Assembly (NCBI GenBank): GCA_013399015.1
Contig: VWZX01000996.1
Span: 1,497,052 to 1,561,051, forward strand
Direction: 5' to 3'
Source: Galbula dea
Taxonomy: Eukaryota; Chordata; Aves; Piciformes; Galbulidae
DNA length: 64,000 bases
In this document: positions 37,001-59,310 of the stretch, piece by piece
Layout of the letters: each line of letters starts with the position of its first letter
Position numbering within the stretch: the stretch's first letter is position 1
Program-made: the position numbers and the translations under genes
The notes under the pieces: model-generated
What the model was told of the DNA's origin: nothing
The model's input: only the letters and a program-made list of their open reading frames with translations
The model's database searches: none

Positions 37001-40000
37001 TGTAACAGCCACTGTTGCTGCAGCAAAGCACATGGTCCCTGGGAAAGGCCATGTCCACAGCAAGAGGCAGAGCAGCAGCCCCTGCACTGTGCTTCAGAGC
37101 AAAGGCACCCAGGGAGCAGCCTGCAGAGAATCCTCACTGCCTGCTACAGATGCATCCAAAATACATTGAGAGGGACAATGAAGAGGAAAGGGCAGCAATT
37201 AAAGACCATCTAAAGCTAACTTTGTCATCCTGCCAACAGCAGCTCATCAGCAGGGCCAACACACTGGGAGCAATGGCACATGTGCCCCAGGTGACTGGTG
37301 CACCCCAGTACTGCTCACATCCTTCTTTGGGGTTTAATAACTCAAATATGAAGAGTTCTGTGCTGAACAAGAGCACAAAGTAGAAACAGGATGAATAAAG
37401 AGTTTTCCCATGAGTGAGATGCCTGGACATATCATTTTGGGATATCTCTGCAAATTCACTAGTAAGTTCTAGAAACTTCCTTCTGGCAAGTGTCCCTTTT
37501 GTCCCCCAAGGAGCTGGCATCCACATCCTCCAGAACTCTCACTGCACAGCTCCTTGTGCTGGCAGTAAGCTCCACCAATATATCATGTATGATTGGATAT
37601 TTTTTTTAGCAGAGTAGGGAGGCAATGGAAAATGATGAGAAAATGCTTTGCTAGGAAGTGTCTGGTAGTTTGGTCTTTGCTCTTCATCTGCTTCTCTCTT
37701 AATTATCTGCAGCAATTATTAACACTTGAATTCAGTGACAGACCACGGGAGAATGATTCCAAGTCTGCATTTGCATCTACAGAGGCCTTTCTCTTCCAGA
37801 AGGACCATCTTCTCCTAAGAAGCCTGATTTTCCTGGCTCTGAGTCCCATGCTTCCCTCCAGCTCTCCCCTTCTCTGCCCTTTGCTTTTCTTTTTTCCAAA
37901 CCTGGTTTTAGAGCAACTCAAGAGAAGGCAGCACTGATCCAATCACTCCTGCACACATAAGAAATGAAACAATCTGATGCTGTAACCATGAAGCTTTCCT
38001 ACTAAATCCAGATAGCTCTGCTGTGCTGTCACCATCTCACACTGAAACTCTCTGTGATTTCCTCCTGAGAGATGCTTAGAGCTTCTGCTACAGTTTGAGT
38101 TGTGAGGCTGTTGCCAACCAGCAGCTGGAAACTAAACTTTAAGATATAAACCCATAAGAATCACAGCCAAGAGACCTGCTTACCAAGCAAAACCAAACCA
38201 GCTCTTTAAAGCCAGGAGAACCTCACAGACAAGATCAGTGAAGCTCAAAACATCCAGACCAGTTGAAGCAGAAGAGCACAAAGCGCTAGGTCCTCTCCAT
38301 GCCATGTAGAGCTCTTTGTGAGTGAGTGGCTGGTGGCAAGCAGGACATGCATCTCCTCCCAGCACACTGGCATTCTGCTTGCCAGCACAGGGGTCCTGAG
38401 CAGCAGCTCACATAGAAAGAGCACTTGAATTCCTCATTTTGCTCCTTCTAGGGTGGCCTCAGGGTAGGTCCTCTTACCCATCCTGCAGGTTGGTAGGGAT
38501 GCTGGGAATACCTTGCATTCCCCTCTGCCACTGCCAGCCTGAAACCAGACACCTGACAGCTATTTCTGGTTCTTTGCAATATAAATAATGAATGGTTTCA
38601 TACTGGGAGGAATCAAATAGCACCAGATGACTCCTGTAATAAATCAGGAGTAAGGCAGGTGGTCCCTTGCCTGCTATCTCAGAGCTGATGTGCAGTTTTA
38701 TGAGGAGGGAGGTGGCTCTGGTAAAAACCCCATCAATATACATCTGAGATGTTAGAAGCTACAGCACTTTTTGTGCCTGTTTTAAGCCTTGTTGTAATTC
38801 TGGCCTGATATGAAAAATCCTTGGCAAAGGGCTGGGCTCAGGAACACACCTGCCCCACTTGAATTTGGAGGTCTGTCACTGTACCCAAAATCATTGAGCA
38901 TTCACTGGGAGACAACTCTCTTCCTGCCCATTTCACTAAATAAAATCAGATATTGGTCACTGGGAAAAATGGACCCAAAATTCACCTTCTCCCATGTGGC
39001 CACCCAGGGAGCTGGCTCACTCTTAGACCTTAAATTCTCCCCAAACATCACATAACCAGGGTAACAAGCCATTATGAGGAACAGCACCTCAGGAAATCCT
39101 ACTAACCCATGTCTCTGGTCATCTTATCCATAGGTGAGTAAAGTGAACTCTTCCAAGTGCTGGAGGGCAGTCAGGTCTCATGGGAAACATGAGGATAACA
39201 TGAGAGAGCCCGAAGGAAGGGAACCAAAGTGCAGTTAATCCCTTCAGGCAGAGCCAGTTTGTATCAGCACTCCCACACACCAGGAGATGGACTCTCTGCC
39301 TGCTTCTGAAGTGTTTTGTCATCTAGCTTCCACTTTTCAGCAAGCTGATGAAAAAAAAAGCATAAATCTATCAGACATGTTGTCTTTCCCAGCTCCTGAT
39401 ATGTTTTGGCTACTTACAGAGAGTAAGAGAAGTCTTTGGAGCAGATGTGAAACTCAGATCTTGTTTGCTCACTTGTCATCACTCCAAAAGCAAAACAAAC
39501 ACTCCTGCTCCTGCAGAAATTAGCCCTGGTGTCCTCAGACTGCTGAGCAGAACTGGAGGTGCTGGTGATGTATCACTTACAGAAGGGCTGGGGGTTTTCC
39601 TTCTTGTTCTTGTGCCTGTAATCACAGATAAAACAGAAAAAAGTGATTTGAAGCTGCTATCTGGCCCAGGAGGAAGAAAATCTTACCAGAAACATACATA
39701 ATCCTAGATGAGATGGGCCCAGAAGAATCTAATTGGATTCTTTCTTAAGCTAAATTCTACAATCCTGTTATCTCCTTGATTATTTACTAAAGACACTAAT
39801 AAGCAGACAAAGAAAAATTGCTCCTTGTGAAGTCTTTCAGGCAGATTTCAGCATCCTGAAAGATTTATTTCTTAACTGAACAAATGAAAGCTAGATTTTT
39901 CCTGGGAATGCCTTAATAGGTTTGGGTTTTAACAACCATCACACGGTGTAAAAATAATTGTTCTGGAAAGCCTGAATTTTATTGCTCCTGTTATCTTTTC

Positions 40001-40097
40001 TTCCTGTGATGACTTGTATATTTGATCTTCTCCCCACTGGCACGATGTAGCAGGAGGTGCCCTGCTAGTCAAAGGTGGCCACTTTGCCATTAATTTT
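28094..40097. other. Intergenic region, no supported gene
   Basis: Twelve kilobases between two CR1 copies. The longest open frame in the window (251 codons, 30859-31614, plus strand) lies here, but its translation matches no family I know, and no splice-linked partner exons are visible. AT-rich TAAT-motif blocks occur at about 34730-35000 (with TTAATTATCTGAAATAATTA) and 39710-39920. Nothing else is recognised. Confidence 0.5.
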
Positions 40098-40390
40098 ATA
40101 GACTCATTAAGGTTGGAAAAGGTCTCTAAGATCATTAAATCCAGCTGTTGACCCAACACCCCCAGGCCACTAATCGTGTCCCTAAGAGCCACATCCACAT
40201 GTATCTGACCCCCTCCAGGGATGGTGACTCCACCCCTGCCCTGGGCAGCCTGGGCCAATGCCTAACCACTCTGTCAGGGGAAAAATTGTTCCTGGTATTC
40301 AACCTAAACCTCCCCTGGTGCAACCTGAGGCCACTTCCTCTTGTCCTATTGCTAGTCACCTGGGAGAAGAGAGCAGACATGTCTCTGATG
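40098..40390 (-). repeat. CR1 LINE 3' end (minus orientation)
   Basis: On the plus strand it begins with the reverse complement of the CR1 3' tail (TATAGACTCATTAAGGTTGG) and continues through CTCCAGGGATGGTGACTCCA and GGCAGCCTGGGCCAATGCCT to CTCTTGTCCTATTGCTAGTC, all hallmark CR1 blocks. The 5' (right) limit is blurred; sequence to about 40640 may be older CR1 or unique DNA. The tail resembles the copy ending at 28093, so the two form a distant inverted pair. Confidence 0.9.
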
Positions 40391-43300
40391 ACTTTCAGAG
40401 GGTGCTCCTAGGGGCACTGTGAGGTCCAAGCCCATTTCCACCATAGCCTCAGTCCCTGGCCCCGCTCCACCTGAAATTCCTGGGGCAATGTCTAGCAGGA
40501 GCCCAAAGGGCAGCAGTGCTATTGGGGAGCAGAGCCCCAGAGCCCCAGGCAAGGTGCCCCAGGACCAGCCCTTGATGCACCTACAGCACATGTGTGGAAA
40601 GAACATGGAAAACAGAGCAGAGCCCAGACCTGGCCTGGCCTTGTCTGCCCTTTGCAGCTGTTATCTCTCATCTTGCCAGCGAGAGACAGTCGCTCCCTCT
40701 GAGGCTATCCAAAGGTCAGCAGACAGGGCAGTGGTGGAAAGGATGAACTTCTCAAGGTTTCACAGGCATCCCCAGCCAGCAGACACCCATTTCCTGAGCC
40801 TCTCCTCCCTAGATGCACAAAATTAAGTTTTGCTTTTTATGGATGCACAACTAACCCCTGGAGTAAACAGCTACTCAAGCCTGTGTAATTAGAACTTAAT
40901 TTTTCAAACAGCAAATGAAAGGCCCTTTTAGCTTCCTAATTGGCTGCTACTTCCTATTAGCCAGCTCTGAGTGTGAACTATCAACCTGGGAAATGCAGTC
41001 CAGAGTAGGAACTGTGCAGAGCAGCCACGCAAGGCTGAAAGCCAGCAAGCCGGGTGGCCAAGCATCTGGGTGCACAATCAAATACACCTCATGTGGGCTG
41101 CCCTTGTGCAATGCCAAATAAACTGCACTCAAAAGTGGCCATTCTTCAACTGAAGAAATTCAGTCTCAAACCCAAACCAGCAATGTTTCATCTTCAGATC
41201 ATGGGGAGGTTGTAAATGTGGGGATGGTGGTTTGGATGCTGAGTCAGGACACAGCCCAGAAGGAAAGCTGTCTGTGAAAGCAAGATGAGAGACATAATTG
41301 CTGGAATTATTTAGGGACAGATAATCAAGCTGTAGAGTAAATGTGCCACTGAACAGCTTAATTAACAGCACATGCCTATCAGGAGCTAATTACATGATTC
41401 TTTACCATTTGAAAATGAATGGTTACCAATTAGTTCCCAGGACCATAATTACCAGGTTAAGAACAATGCATAAAACCTATGGCTCAGTTCTTTGGATGAC
41501 TCAGTTACCAATTGAACCACTTTGATAAATAAAGAACTCACCTAGAATAACGTCTTCCCCCAACCAACCCCTCAGGAATGCCAGCTGCATGGCTCATAAA
41601 TGTCCTTATCTGTTTATTACTGCCCCAGCCCACGCTGTCTCCATCGGCTGTGCTGCACTGCTCTCTGCTGGCTCCACTCGGCGACTTCTGGGGATGCTGC
41701 AGCTGAGCAAAGGCAAGGGACAAGGTTGTCACCTCCTGGGTCTGCCCAGCTGGGCACTCTGCTGCTGGTGCTGCCAGGCCCAAGGATTTACAACCCATGA
41801 GTCAAACTCCTGGAAAATCCTGAGATGACCAAGACTGCTTCTTTCTGTTTGCTTTTGGGGTTTGTATTTACATTCAGGGTGTCACGTCTCAAAAGTTCTC
41901 TGCTTGAAAACTCTTCTGCATGCACCTGCTGGGTGGTGGCCCTGCTGCCTTCTTTGCCCCCTCCCTGGTACATTCAGGAGATATTTTCTTTTCTCACTCC
42001 TTTCCAAAAACACACAGAAATGTCCCAGGTCCCAAATCACCAGGGGACACCTGAGCTAAATCCCACCATTTTATTTCCAAGGCAAGGTCTCTGGCAGTGT
42101 GTGATGAACAGCACCCAGGACCAAGATCAAAGACCAGACCTGGTTTCCTTGACAATCTCCTCTGAGCACCATGACCTGGCCCTCGAGGCAGGGACAGGGC
42201 TAATGCTGCCTTTCCAACAGCTCTGCAAACAGGCTGCTGCTGTCTGCAGGCTGGGCTCTTGGTTTCCATCACACCTCCTCACTTCTGATTCATCCTGTCA
42301 AAAACTAGATCGTTGCTTGCTCTGAGTGTCTTTGGTTAATAACTTCTATTTTAACTGGAGCCCACGGAGAGCTCAGCAAAAGCCCCTGAACTGAATTCTG
42401 TTGTCCTAGATTTCCACCAGGAAGGTCGAGAGCCACCATCTTCATTGATCCTTTCCAGAGCAAAGCACACAAGGGAGCTTTTCCCTCTCACTCCCTCTGG
42501 ATTGTTGGTGTTTTCCTCAGTGTGTTTCTAAGGGCCAGACTCTGTTGATGTGGGAACAGTGCAGCCCCAGCATGATGAAAAGCCCAGTTCTGCTCTCCTT
42601 TACTTTCAGGCAAGTTTCTTCCTTCTTCTAACTGATGGTTGTCCCTAGCATTGCCCTGCTGCAGCCATGCTGGTTCTGTAAGATGTATGAAACATCTACA
42701 GCACGTGCTCCAGCAGCAAGCTGAGGCACAGGTACCCAGCCCAGTTCACCTCAGCCACCTCCTCTGCAACACAACTAATGACACCACACAGACTGCAAGG
42801 GCTGGAGTGCAGTAAATACTTCCCTTTTGGCCTCATTATCTCTGCCTTAAACCTCTCCCCTAGCAATTGCATTGTCTCAAATCATGTCTTCTTTAGTTTT
42901 ATTTCCCCTTAATCTCACCACAGCTAACCCAGCCCGGCCTGAGGGATTGACCTGCACATCCTTGTTTACACACACGTGCACATAGGGCATGTATCTGTGC
43001 ATATGGGCTATAGATGCCCCAATAAATGATCTCTTACTCTGATTCTGGTGTCTCACCCAGGATGCTACCCTGGGACTGGCTTACCCTCACTCCAGAGGAG
43101 GAACAGATAAGGCCACACAATGGCTTGTGCTGCTGCTGCCACACAGAAGACATTAAAGGGAGGAACAGATGAAGCTTTACAAGAGTGTCAAGGTCAGATC
43201 AATGCAAATTCCACCAAAACCTACGACTACAGAAAACCTTAGCATTCAAATCCACCTCCAGAAGTTCTGACCAAAATCCCCAGCACTGTGGAGTTCACAG

Positions 43301-43950
43301 TGATGGAGTCCAGCCAACGAAGACTTGAAGAATACCAAACAGCCTTTTCCCTGGAACCAAACTACTGAATAAATAAATATGAGAACCAAACTATTGTGAT
43401 TTCCTAGTATTGCCTCAGAGTTGATTTATTCTGGATATAAAACTAAAGTTTGCAATGATGGGTACTTTTTCCCATGCATTATTCTAGATGGCAGTGTAAA
43501 TCAACTGAGAATGCAGCCAGTAAAGTTGTTATTGCCACCTTTAAAAATCCCACACTACAGAAAAGAGTCAAAGAATTATTAATATTTTGTGGAATCCTTC
43601 TTGGGAAGACATGCATAGAGGTTTTGAAAGTCAAAATGGAGCTATTGTATGGTTTAAAATAGTCCAAAACTCTGGTGATAGAGATGAATCTCTGCTGCAA
43701 TGATTTTTCTCTGTGTTTTTTTTGCCATCTAAACATGGTGGAGAGCATCACCTTCCCAGTGCTGGAGAACTGGGGTGCCAGAGCATCCCACGGGAAAGCC
43801 TATCCCGCTCCAGCCCTGCTCTGCCCACCCCGTGTGGCCCCCAGAACTCCAGATGCCACACAGAAGAAAATGAGGCATTTTTGGAATAGCCAGAAGTCAT
43901 TTGTTCGACTAAGGCAAATTCTATTTGCATTCCAGCCAGGAATATTTCAA
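40391..43950. other. Intergenic region upstream of CAMK1G
   Basis: No gene recognised. It contains an AT-rich block at about 41340-41480 with TAATTAAC, CTAATTACATGA and CCATAATTACC motifs, which could be regulatory, and AATAAA-containing stretches near 43020 and 43370 without an associated exon. The last 300 bases lead into the CpG-rich CAMK1G promoter. Confidence 0.5.
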
Positions 43951-43954
43951 TACC

Positions 43955-44275
43955 AGTTCGGGTACCGGCGAGGAGCAGCTGCAGCCCCACGCTCGGCACC
44001 GATTCTCCCGGCAGCACTGAACCGAATCCTGCCGGAGCAGCGCTGGGATCCCGCGGCCGCGCTGCCAGGTGCCGCTGCCGCGACCGCCAGCGCCGTGCAC
44101 GCACACGCACACCCACGGGCAGCTCGTGCTCGTGGCGGTTTCCTCGCCGTGAAGTGCTGCCTGGTTACCATCACGGCTGAGGCTCGTCTCCTCCTCCTCC
44201 TTCTCCTCCTCCTCCTCGCTGCCGCTGAGCACCCGAGCGGGCTCTAATCCCCGCAGACAGCGGGCGCCGAGCTGG
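43955..44275 (+). promoter_or_regulatory. CAMK1G: CpG-rich promoter of CAMK1G
   Basis: Second CpG-dense block of the window, starting around GGTACCGGCGAGG and including CCCGCGGCCGCGCTGCC, a CACGCACACGCACACCCACG run and a CTC-repeat polypyrimidine tract at 44186-44219. It lies immediately 5' of a non-coding exon with a GTAAGC donor at 44317 and about 4.8 kb upstream of the CAMK1G start codon on the same strand. No clear TATA box, so starts are probably dispersed. Assignment to CAMK1G is by strand and position. Confidence 0.6.
44186..44219. repeat. CTC-rich polypyrimidine tract
   Basis: Near-pure run of CTC/CTT units inside the CAMK1G CpG island, on the plus strand. Promoter-proximal polypyrimidine tracts of this sort are common; no further meaning can be read from sequence. 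Confidence 0.85.
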
Positions 44276-44316
44276 AGCAGCAGCCAACTGGAGTTGCTTT
44301 GTTTGTGCTGACTTGG
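44230..44316 (+). other. CAMK1G: CAMK1G non-coding exon 1 (5' UTR), approximate 5' end
   Basis: Ends TGCTGACTTGG immediately before GTAAGC (donor GT at 44317-44318). The next exon on this strand with a suitable acceptor is the start-codon exon at 49065. Human CAMK1G also has a non-coding first exon and its ATG in exon 2. The true transcription start could lie anywhere in the CpG island, so the left boundary is a guess. Confidence 0.5.
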
Positions 44317-47300
44317 GTAAGCAAAATATTCTTTCCTTCCTAGCCATTTGCTTTTCCTGGCTGTTCCAGGCAGTGAAGCAGGTGGGAGACTGGCTAATCT
44401 GTTTTGGTTTTAAATGAATGTTATCTAGTAACAGGAAAATACCAGAGGACTTCTCGGTTTCTGTTAGCATAGTCCCCTACAGCACCCATGTTATATTTAG
44501 CAGTCTCATAGAAAGCTCCTTCTGACATTTTACTTCGGAAGCAACTGAAGGAATCTGAAAGGTTTGCAATGAAAATAGTGGGTTTGGAAGTGTTCATCAA
44601 GGACTACGAAGTTCCCACAGTGCTTTTGAATGGATGGAGCCTGAGGATGAATACAAGATGTGTAACCTGGATTTGTTTTTAATGGCGAGCTCACCTTTCC
44701 AATTTCTTCTTCTTTTGTCCCTGAGCACAGAGCCTGGACTGGCACTTCCTTCAGTCACATGCAGATTGCTTGTTTTGGTCTGGGTTTGGGGTTTGTTTTT
44801 GTTTTGGTTTGGTTTGTTGGGGGTTTTTTTAAAGCAAACCCCTTTGACTTTGTGTTCTCCCTTTTTTCTGCAAACTTCGTTCTAATTCAGAGGGCAAAAT
44901 CATGAAAGCAGCACGTATCTCCCCCCTCCACACCTAACTTTGTCACAAGACTATTAATCATGCCTTACAATCATGCAGTATCTCCATTCAGAAGCAGAGC
45001 ATCTGTCTGCAGATGGATTTGTTACTGAGAGACACCAAAGCGGAACAAATTTCTTCAGGAAACATTTAAGCAAGGTCACAATAACATTCATTACATTCCA
45101 AGCAGTGATGTGGCATCTGCTGGAGCAGCCAGAGCAGAGCAGCAGTCACGTTTATTGACTTAGCCTGTAGGAGAGCCCAAAGGTTAGGACATTAATATTG
45201 AAACTATTCACTACTTGCAGCAGATACTCATCAGATGGAAGTGCTCCTGACTGCTTCATTAGCTGGAGGAAGAGGGAAGCTAAACAAATTAAAGCAATGT
45301 TACCTACTTCATTTTAACCTCCAAAGGTCTTTACCTCCATTAATTAATGAGCATTTCTGTTTTATTAAACAATATTAACACGCTACTCTTCTTGCACTGT
45401 CAGAAGGTGAAGGGGCAAAAGGGCAAACACGAGCCCTGCTCTAGATTAGGGGTTTAAAATCATGCATTTTCCAAGTGTGTGTTGGGTGTGCTGTGTCCAT
45501 GCATCCCACTGTTGGGGCTGGAAGATGCTCACCAAGCTGAGGGTGATGCACATATCAGCAGGGGTCAGGATGGATCTGGCAAAGGACACATGTCAGGAGT
45601 GTGATGGAAGTGCTCAGAGGGACACCTCAGGTGGCAGGAAAACCAACACAGAGGCTGTTTGCCCAACTTCTGCTATGGTGTTTTCTCCTCCTGTGGAAAG
45701 TAAAACTTCTTCAGCTGTGTGAGTAGGAACCTTAAAGCCTGTTTACCCACACCCTGTGTAAGAGCACTGGGAAAGGTCAGGACATTGTTGGGCCAGAGGC
45801 TGAACGAGTAGCAAAAAGCAGACAGCAAAGAGATCAGACAGGGCATTCTCACCAACTGCTGCAAAGCGCAACAAGTGGCTTAACCAACCTGAGAGACAGA
45901 GGAGTTCCAGGGCCTGCCTCAGAGGAACCACAGGTCTCAAGCCCATGATCATGGCTGGATTGAGAGATCTCTGTGTCCTGCACCAAGTCCCTTTGCAGGT
46001 ACCTTCCCATGTATTGACAGAGGAAAAAGGATTGAGAAGGGTGCGATGCACCATGAGGAAGGTGGGCAAGTATTCTTCACACGAGCACACAGCCAGCTTT
46101 GCATTTTAGGCAATTCAAACCTTTCATTATTTTGCTCTCAAAATAGCAGCACTTTCTCCTCTTCCTCGCAGAAGGGTGAGGGGAGGCAGGAAATGACTTG
46201 CTGGGGATGGCAGAGAAGCAGTGAGAACACAGGAAATCAAATACACGTGTAGGGAGCCAGAGCTATTCATCCAGATATCAGCAAACCCAAATGCCACACA
46301 GTGAGTGGCAGAAGGAGGAACTGTAAGATGAACAGATGATTCACAGGAGACTGGAGAAAACACAGAACTACCTTCCTGGAGAAGCAAAATCCAGTTTGGA
46401 AAGAAACTTGTTGAATTCACAAGGAGCTAATCCTAAGAATACAAAGGGAATCAAGGTAAAATGAGCCAATGTTGGGCAAATTTGACGCGTGCCCAAATGG
46501 GCCAAATTCACAGAATTGGTGTACATGGCTCCAGTGTCACCTCCCCTGGGTACACACACAAGGTCACCTCTGCCCTGGTGCATGCTCCAGCCTCCCCAGG
46601 AGGGATTTCTCTTCCCCCAGAGAGCTTGGGCTGTGTTTCAGCACAGGCACAGAGACTAAAATACTGTTTGTCCCTGGGGCCAGGCTGACCTACTTCTTCC
46701 TGGGTGGTTTTTTTTCACTTCATATTCTTTGTTTGACAGTAGGCTGGGAAAAACCAGAGAGGTCATCTGGATTGTACCCATTGTCCAACACCACACTGGC
46801 ATCATGCATTTGATATTATTTAAAGAGGAGAAAACCTTCCAGCAGCTGAAAGTCCCTGTGGAAAATTCTCTTTTTGTGACATTCCAAAGCTGTAGAGATT
46901 TGGGGTGGGCAGATGACTGCAAAAGGAAACTTCCTTTTAGGGCTCCAAATACTGGCAGAAAGGTTTTGAAGAATTGATCAGGTTTTTTTGTGTGTGAAGA
47001 ACTTTTGATCTTCTTTAATTCTAAACAGCAAGATAGGGCTGGGTTTTATAAGGTGTTGTATTTCTGGGAGTTGCCCATGCATCAGAATCCAGAAGGTAAA
47101 CAAAGGTCAAGCACACATTGGCCTTTGGTGATTTTTATGGACTGAAGCCTTCAACTGTTTACAACCAAGTCAATTTTGTTTCCAATAATGTTAAATTAAC
47201 CTTTAAAAGAATTGTGTCAAGGAGCTGAAAACCCTGAAATGGTGCTAATTAAGAAGATAAACTAGGTTCAGGAGGAATTCAATATCTAAGCTGTCTGTCA

Positions 47301-49064
47301 TGAAACAAGATCTTTCAGCCTTTTCTCTGCTTTAATACTTCTCCCTTTTCCAAAAGCCTCTTTCTGCCCAGAAGGTTGAGCTTTGTCTGTTGAAGGCTCA
47401 GCTGTGCCTCAGAGGCTTTAGGGCAGCCCTTGCTGCTCTCCAGCAGTGTCATGCTCCATATGCCCAGGGGGATGCTCCATGTACAAAGGGGATGCTGCAG
47501 GTGCCAAGAGGATGCTCCTGCCAGCACTCAAGCCCCTGCTGCCTGGGGATACTTTCAGAGCATTTCTTCTGTATCCTGACAGTGCTGACAAGCCACTTTT
47601 AAACATACGTTTTTCTAGTCTTAGGGCTTCTTTCTCACTTTCCAGTGTACTTCCAGTTCTGTAATGTTAGACCTGATCTTATTAAGAGTGCTTAGAGGTT
47701 TGTGTAACATCTCACACATCCTAGACCTTGTGCAAGCTCTAAGTAATTCCTCCAGTGCCCTGGTGAGCTCCCCAGGGCTGACAGTGTAACTTTCTGTATC
47801 AGAGCAGTGCTGTCCAACCTTCACTCTAAAGAGGTCAGCAGTGTGGGGAGCCAGGGGCCTGAGACCTGACCAAGGTCAGGCTGCCCATGGGTGGCAGAGT
47901 GTTTTGGACATGCAGATTGCCCAGGAGTCCCATGGCTGCATTTACTGTCAGAGCAGCTTTGCTGCACTTGCATCCTCCAAGGCCAACAACATGTCCTCGG
48001 GCACTGCCCCACATTGCTGGGATGACTCCAGAAAGCTGCATTTTCTGTGAGCTGTTCTCACCACCTCCTGTGCACTGAGCAGGTAGGGGACAGCATGAGG
48101 AAAAACATAAGGAAAAATCTTGTCTGCTGTGAGGGTGCCAGAGCCCTGGCTCAGGCTGCCCAGAGAGGCTGTGGAGTCTCCTTGTGTGGAGAGATTCCCA
48201 AGGCAGCTGGAGGTGACCCTGGGCAGGCTGCTGTGGGTGCCCCTGCTGGAGCAGGGGGTTGGGCTGGCTGATCCCCAGAGGTCCCTTCCAACCCTCACCA
48301 TGCTGGGATTGTGTGACTGCAGGCAGTGACCACTTGCTGCACATCTTCAGCACAAAGACAGACATCAGGGCAGGACACTAAGGACTGACATACCTTCACC
48401 TCACCAGCAGCCTCCCAGCAGCAGCAGCCCTGTGAGGAAAAGGCAAGGGGAAGGTTGTGACTCAGAGCAAAAGCAATCTAGCAATTAACAGAAATTAAAG
48501 ATGACAAGCAGTGCAAACTGTACAAGACAGATGAAGATGTTTCATATCAATTCCCCTCCCTGCAGTCAGGAGCTCTTTAAACTATTTATTATTTGAGCAA
48601 TAAAGCAGCTCAACTATAATCCATCTCCATTGCTAGTTGCACCTAACTTTTAATCCATGAAATCATAGATGCTCTGGTTAACATTAGCAACCATTCCAGC
48701 AGGGCTTTTTAACCACCAGACAGGAAGCATAATATAAACTTTTGTTATTGCCAACATGCATTAAATGAATATACAGACAAGAGAGTCTTACCATCTGGTC
48801 ACTGCTCCTGCCTAGCTGAGCAGGTGTGGTGCTGCACTGATGGCTGGGGTGGAACCCAGAGGCAGGGACATGGTCAGCATCAACTGCTGTGAGTAGCAAA
48901 AGCAGCACAAAACTTCACATGCTTGCAAAGTCTAACTTCTGTGACCAGGCAAACTTCTCAAAGCAAGCAAAGAGCATCCTGCATCCAGCCGGCCCCTGGG
49001 TAGCTCTGTTCTGTGTGTGAGCACCTGACACATCCATCACCTCTCCTTCTCCTCTTCCTCACAG
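44317..49064 (+). other. CAMK1G: CAMK1G intron 1 (presumed)
   Basis: A 4.7 kb interval from the exon 1 donor (GTAAGC) to the acceptor CTCCTCTTCCTCACAG before the start-codon exon. It holds a T/G-rich low-complexity run at about 44779-44832, a TTAATTAATGAG block near 45340, and a plus-oriented CR1 fragment at 48090-48325. No other gene seen. Confidence 0.5.
48090..48325 (+). repeat. CR1 LINE 3' end within CAMK1G intron 1
   Basis: Truncated CR1 in the same orientation as CAMK1G. It contains GCTGCCCAGAGAGGCTGTGG, AGATTCCCAAGGCAGCTGGA and the 3' terminal AGAGGTCCCTTCCAACCCTC ending ATGCTGGGATTGTGTGACTG, close to the usual CR1 end (ATTCTGTGATTCTGTGA). It is a different subfamily from the copies at 28 and 40 kb. 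Confidence 0.88.
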
Positions 49065-49090
49065 CATTCCCTGCTTCCACTCTGGAGGAG

Positions 49091-58589
<9,499 letters not shown>

Positions 58590-59310
58590 TGAGGTGGCAG
58601 CCACCAGGCTCCCCACAGGGCCAGAGGTAAGTTCTCACACTCCAATCAACAACAGCTCTTAATTAATCCCATTATGGCATAAAAAAGAGAAAGGCACAAA
58701 TAGCAAAGTGATTGTGCATGAAACAAATGGACTCACAGGGTTTTCTGCAACAGAAAAAGCCTTAACCATCTTCCAAGGGAGAAGTCCTCTTTCAGCTTTC
58801 ATTAGGGCCAGTCCAGTGACTCCAGATCCAACAACTACCTTACAACAGAGGTGCCCAAGGAATGTGTGAAGGGAAGCCAAGCATGGACCTGTCATACTAA
58901 ACCCTATGAGTATTCAGAGCTACTCACTGAGAATCACACTGGAACCAAACAGCTTCAGAGCTGAGGTTAAAGCTTTTCAACTGGGTCTCAGCTGTGACCA
59001 TGAGCAAAGGGCTGACAACAGGCTGCTGGTTCATAGCCAAGAGTAGGTAAGACATCTCTGCAGCCTGGAGGGCCTCTAATCTTCCCCAGATTTGGTCCAG
59101 ACAGGTCAGTTTAAGTTGCTTTGTTACAGAGAGCAGAGCATGAAGATGTTCACTTTGTAGGTGAGCAGAGCACAATCATGAAAGTTTCTTCCTCTTTGAC
59201 CACAGCCTGGATTAACTCTGGAGCAGCTAAATTGTTGTCATTTGCACCACATAAATGTGAGAATTCTTGCTATCAGATCCTGCAATAAAGGATGTTCTTC
59301 ACAGGTGAGT
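58590..59310 (+). other. CAMK1G: CAMK1G 3' UTR (to the first AATAAA)
   Basis: Non-coding sequence after the TGA. The first canonical AATAAA on this strand is at 59284-59289. A longer UTR using the AATAAA pair at 60190 and 60205 is equally possible. Confidence 0.5.
59284..59289 (+). terminator. CAMK1G: Candidate CAMK1G poly(A) signal (proximal)
   Basis: AATAAA 695 bases after the stop codon, followed by GATGTTCTTCACAGGTGAGT with only a modest GT-rich element. Confidence 0.45.

Noticed and set aside
40135..40380. 81- to 109-codon frames at 40 kb
   Set aside because: They fall entirely inside the CR1 copy and translate repeat sequence outside the CR1 reading frame.
43010..43070. Possible solo LTR signature (AATAAA followed by CTCTTACTCTGATTCTGGTG)
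   Set aside because: No TG...CA termini, target-site duplication or internal retroviral sequence could be identified; a similar AATAAATCACTCTCTCT at about 31770 is equally unsupported.
43675..44247. 190-codon frame across the CAMK1G promoter island
   Set aside because: Same promoter-composition artefact. It ends in a translated CTC repeat (poly-Leu) and has no domain.
47948..48301. 117-codon minus-strand frame in CAMK1G intron 1
   Set aside because: It is the antisense of the CR1 fragment at 48090-48325, not a gene.
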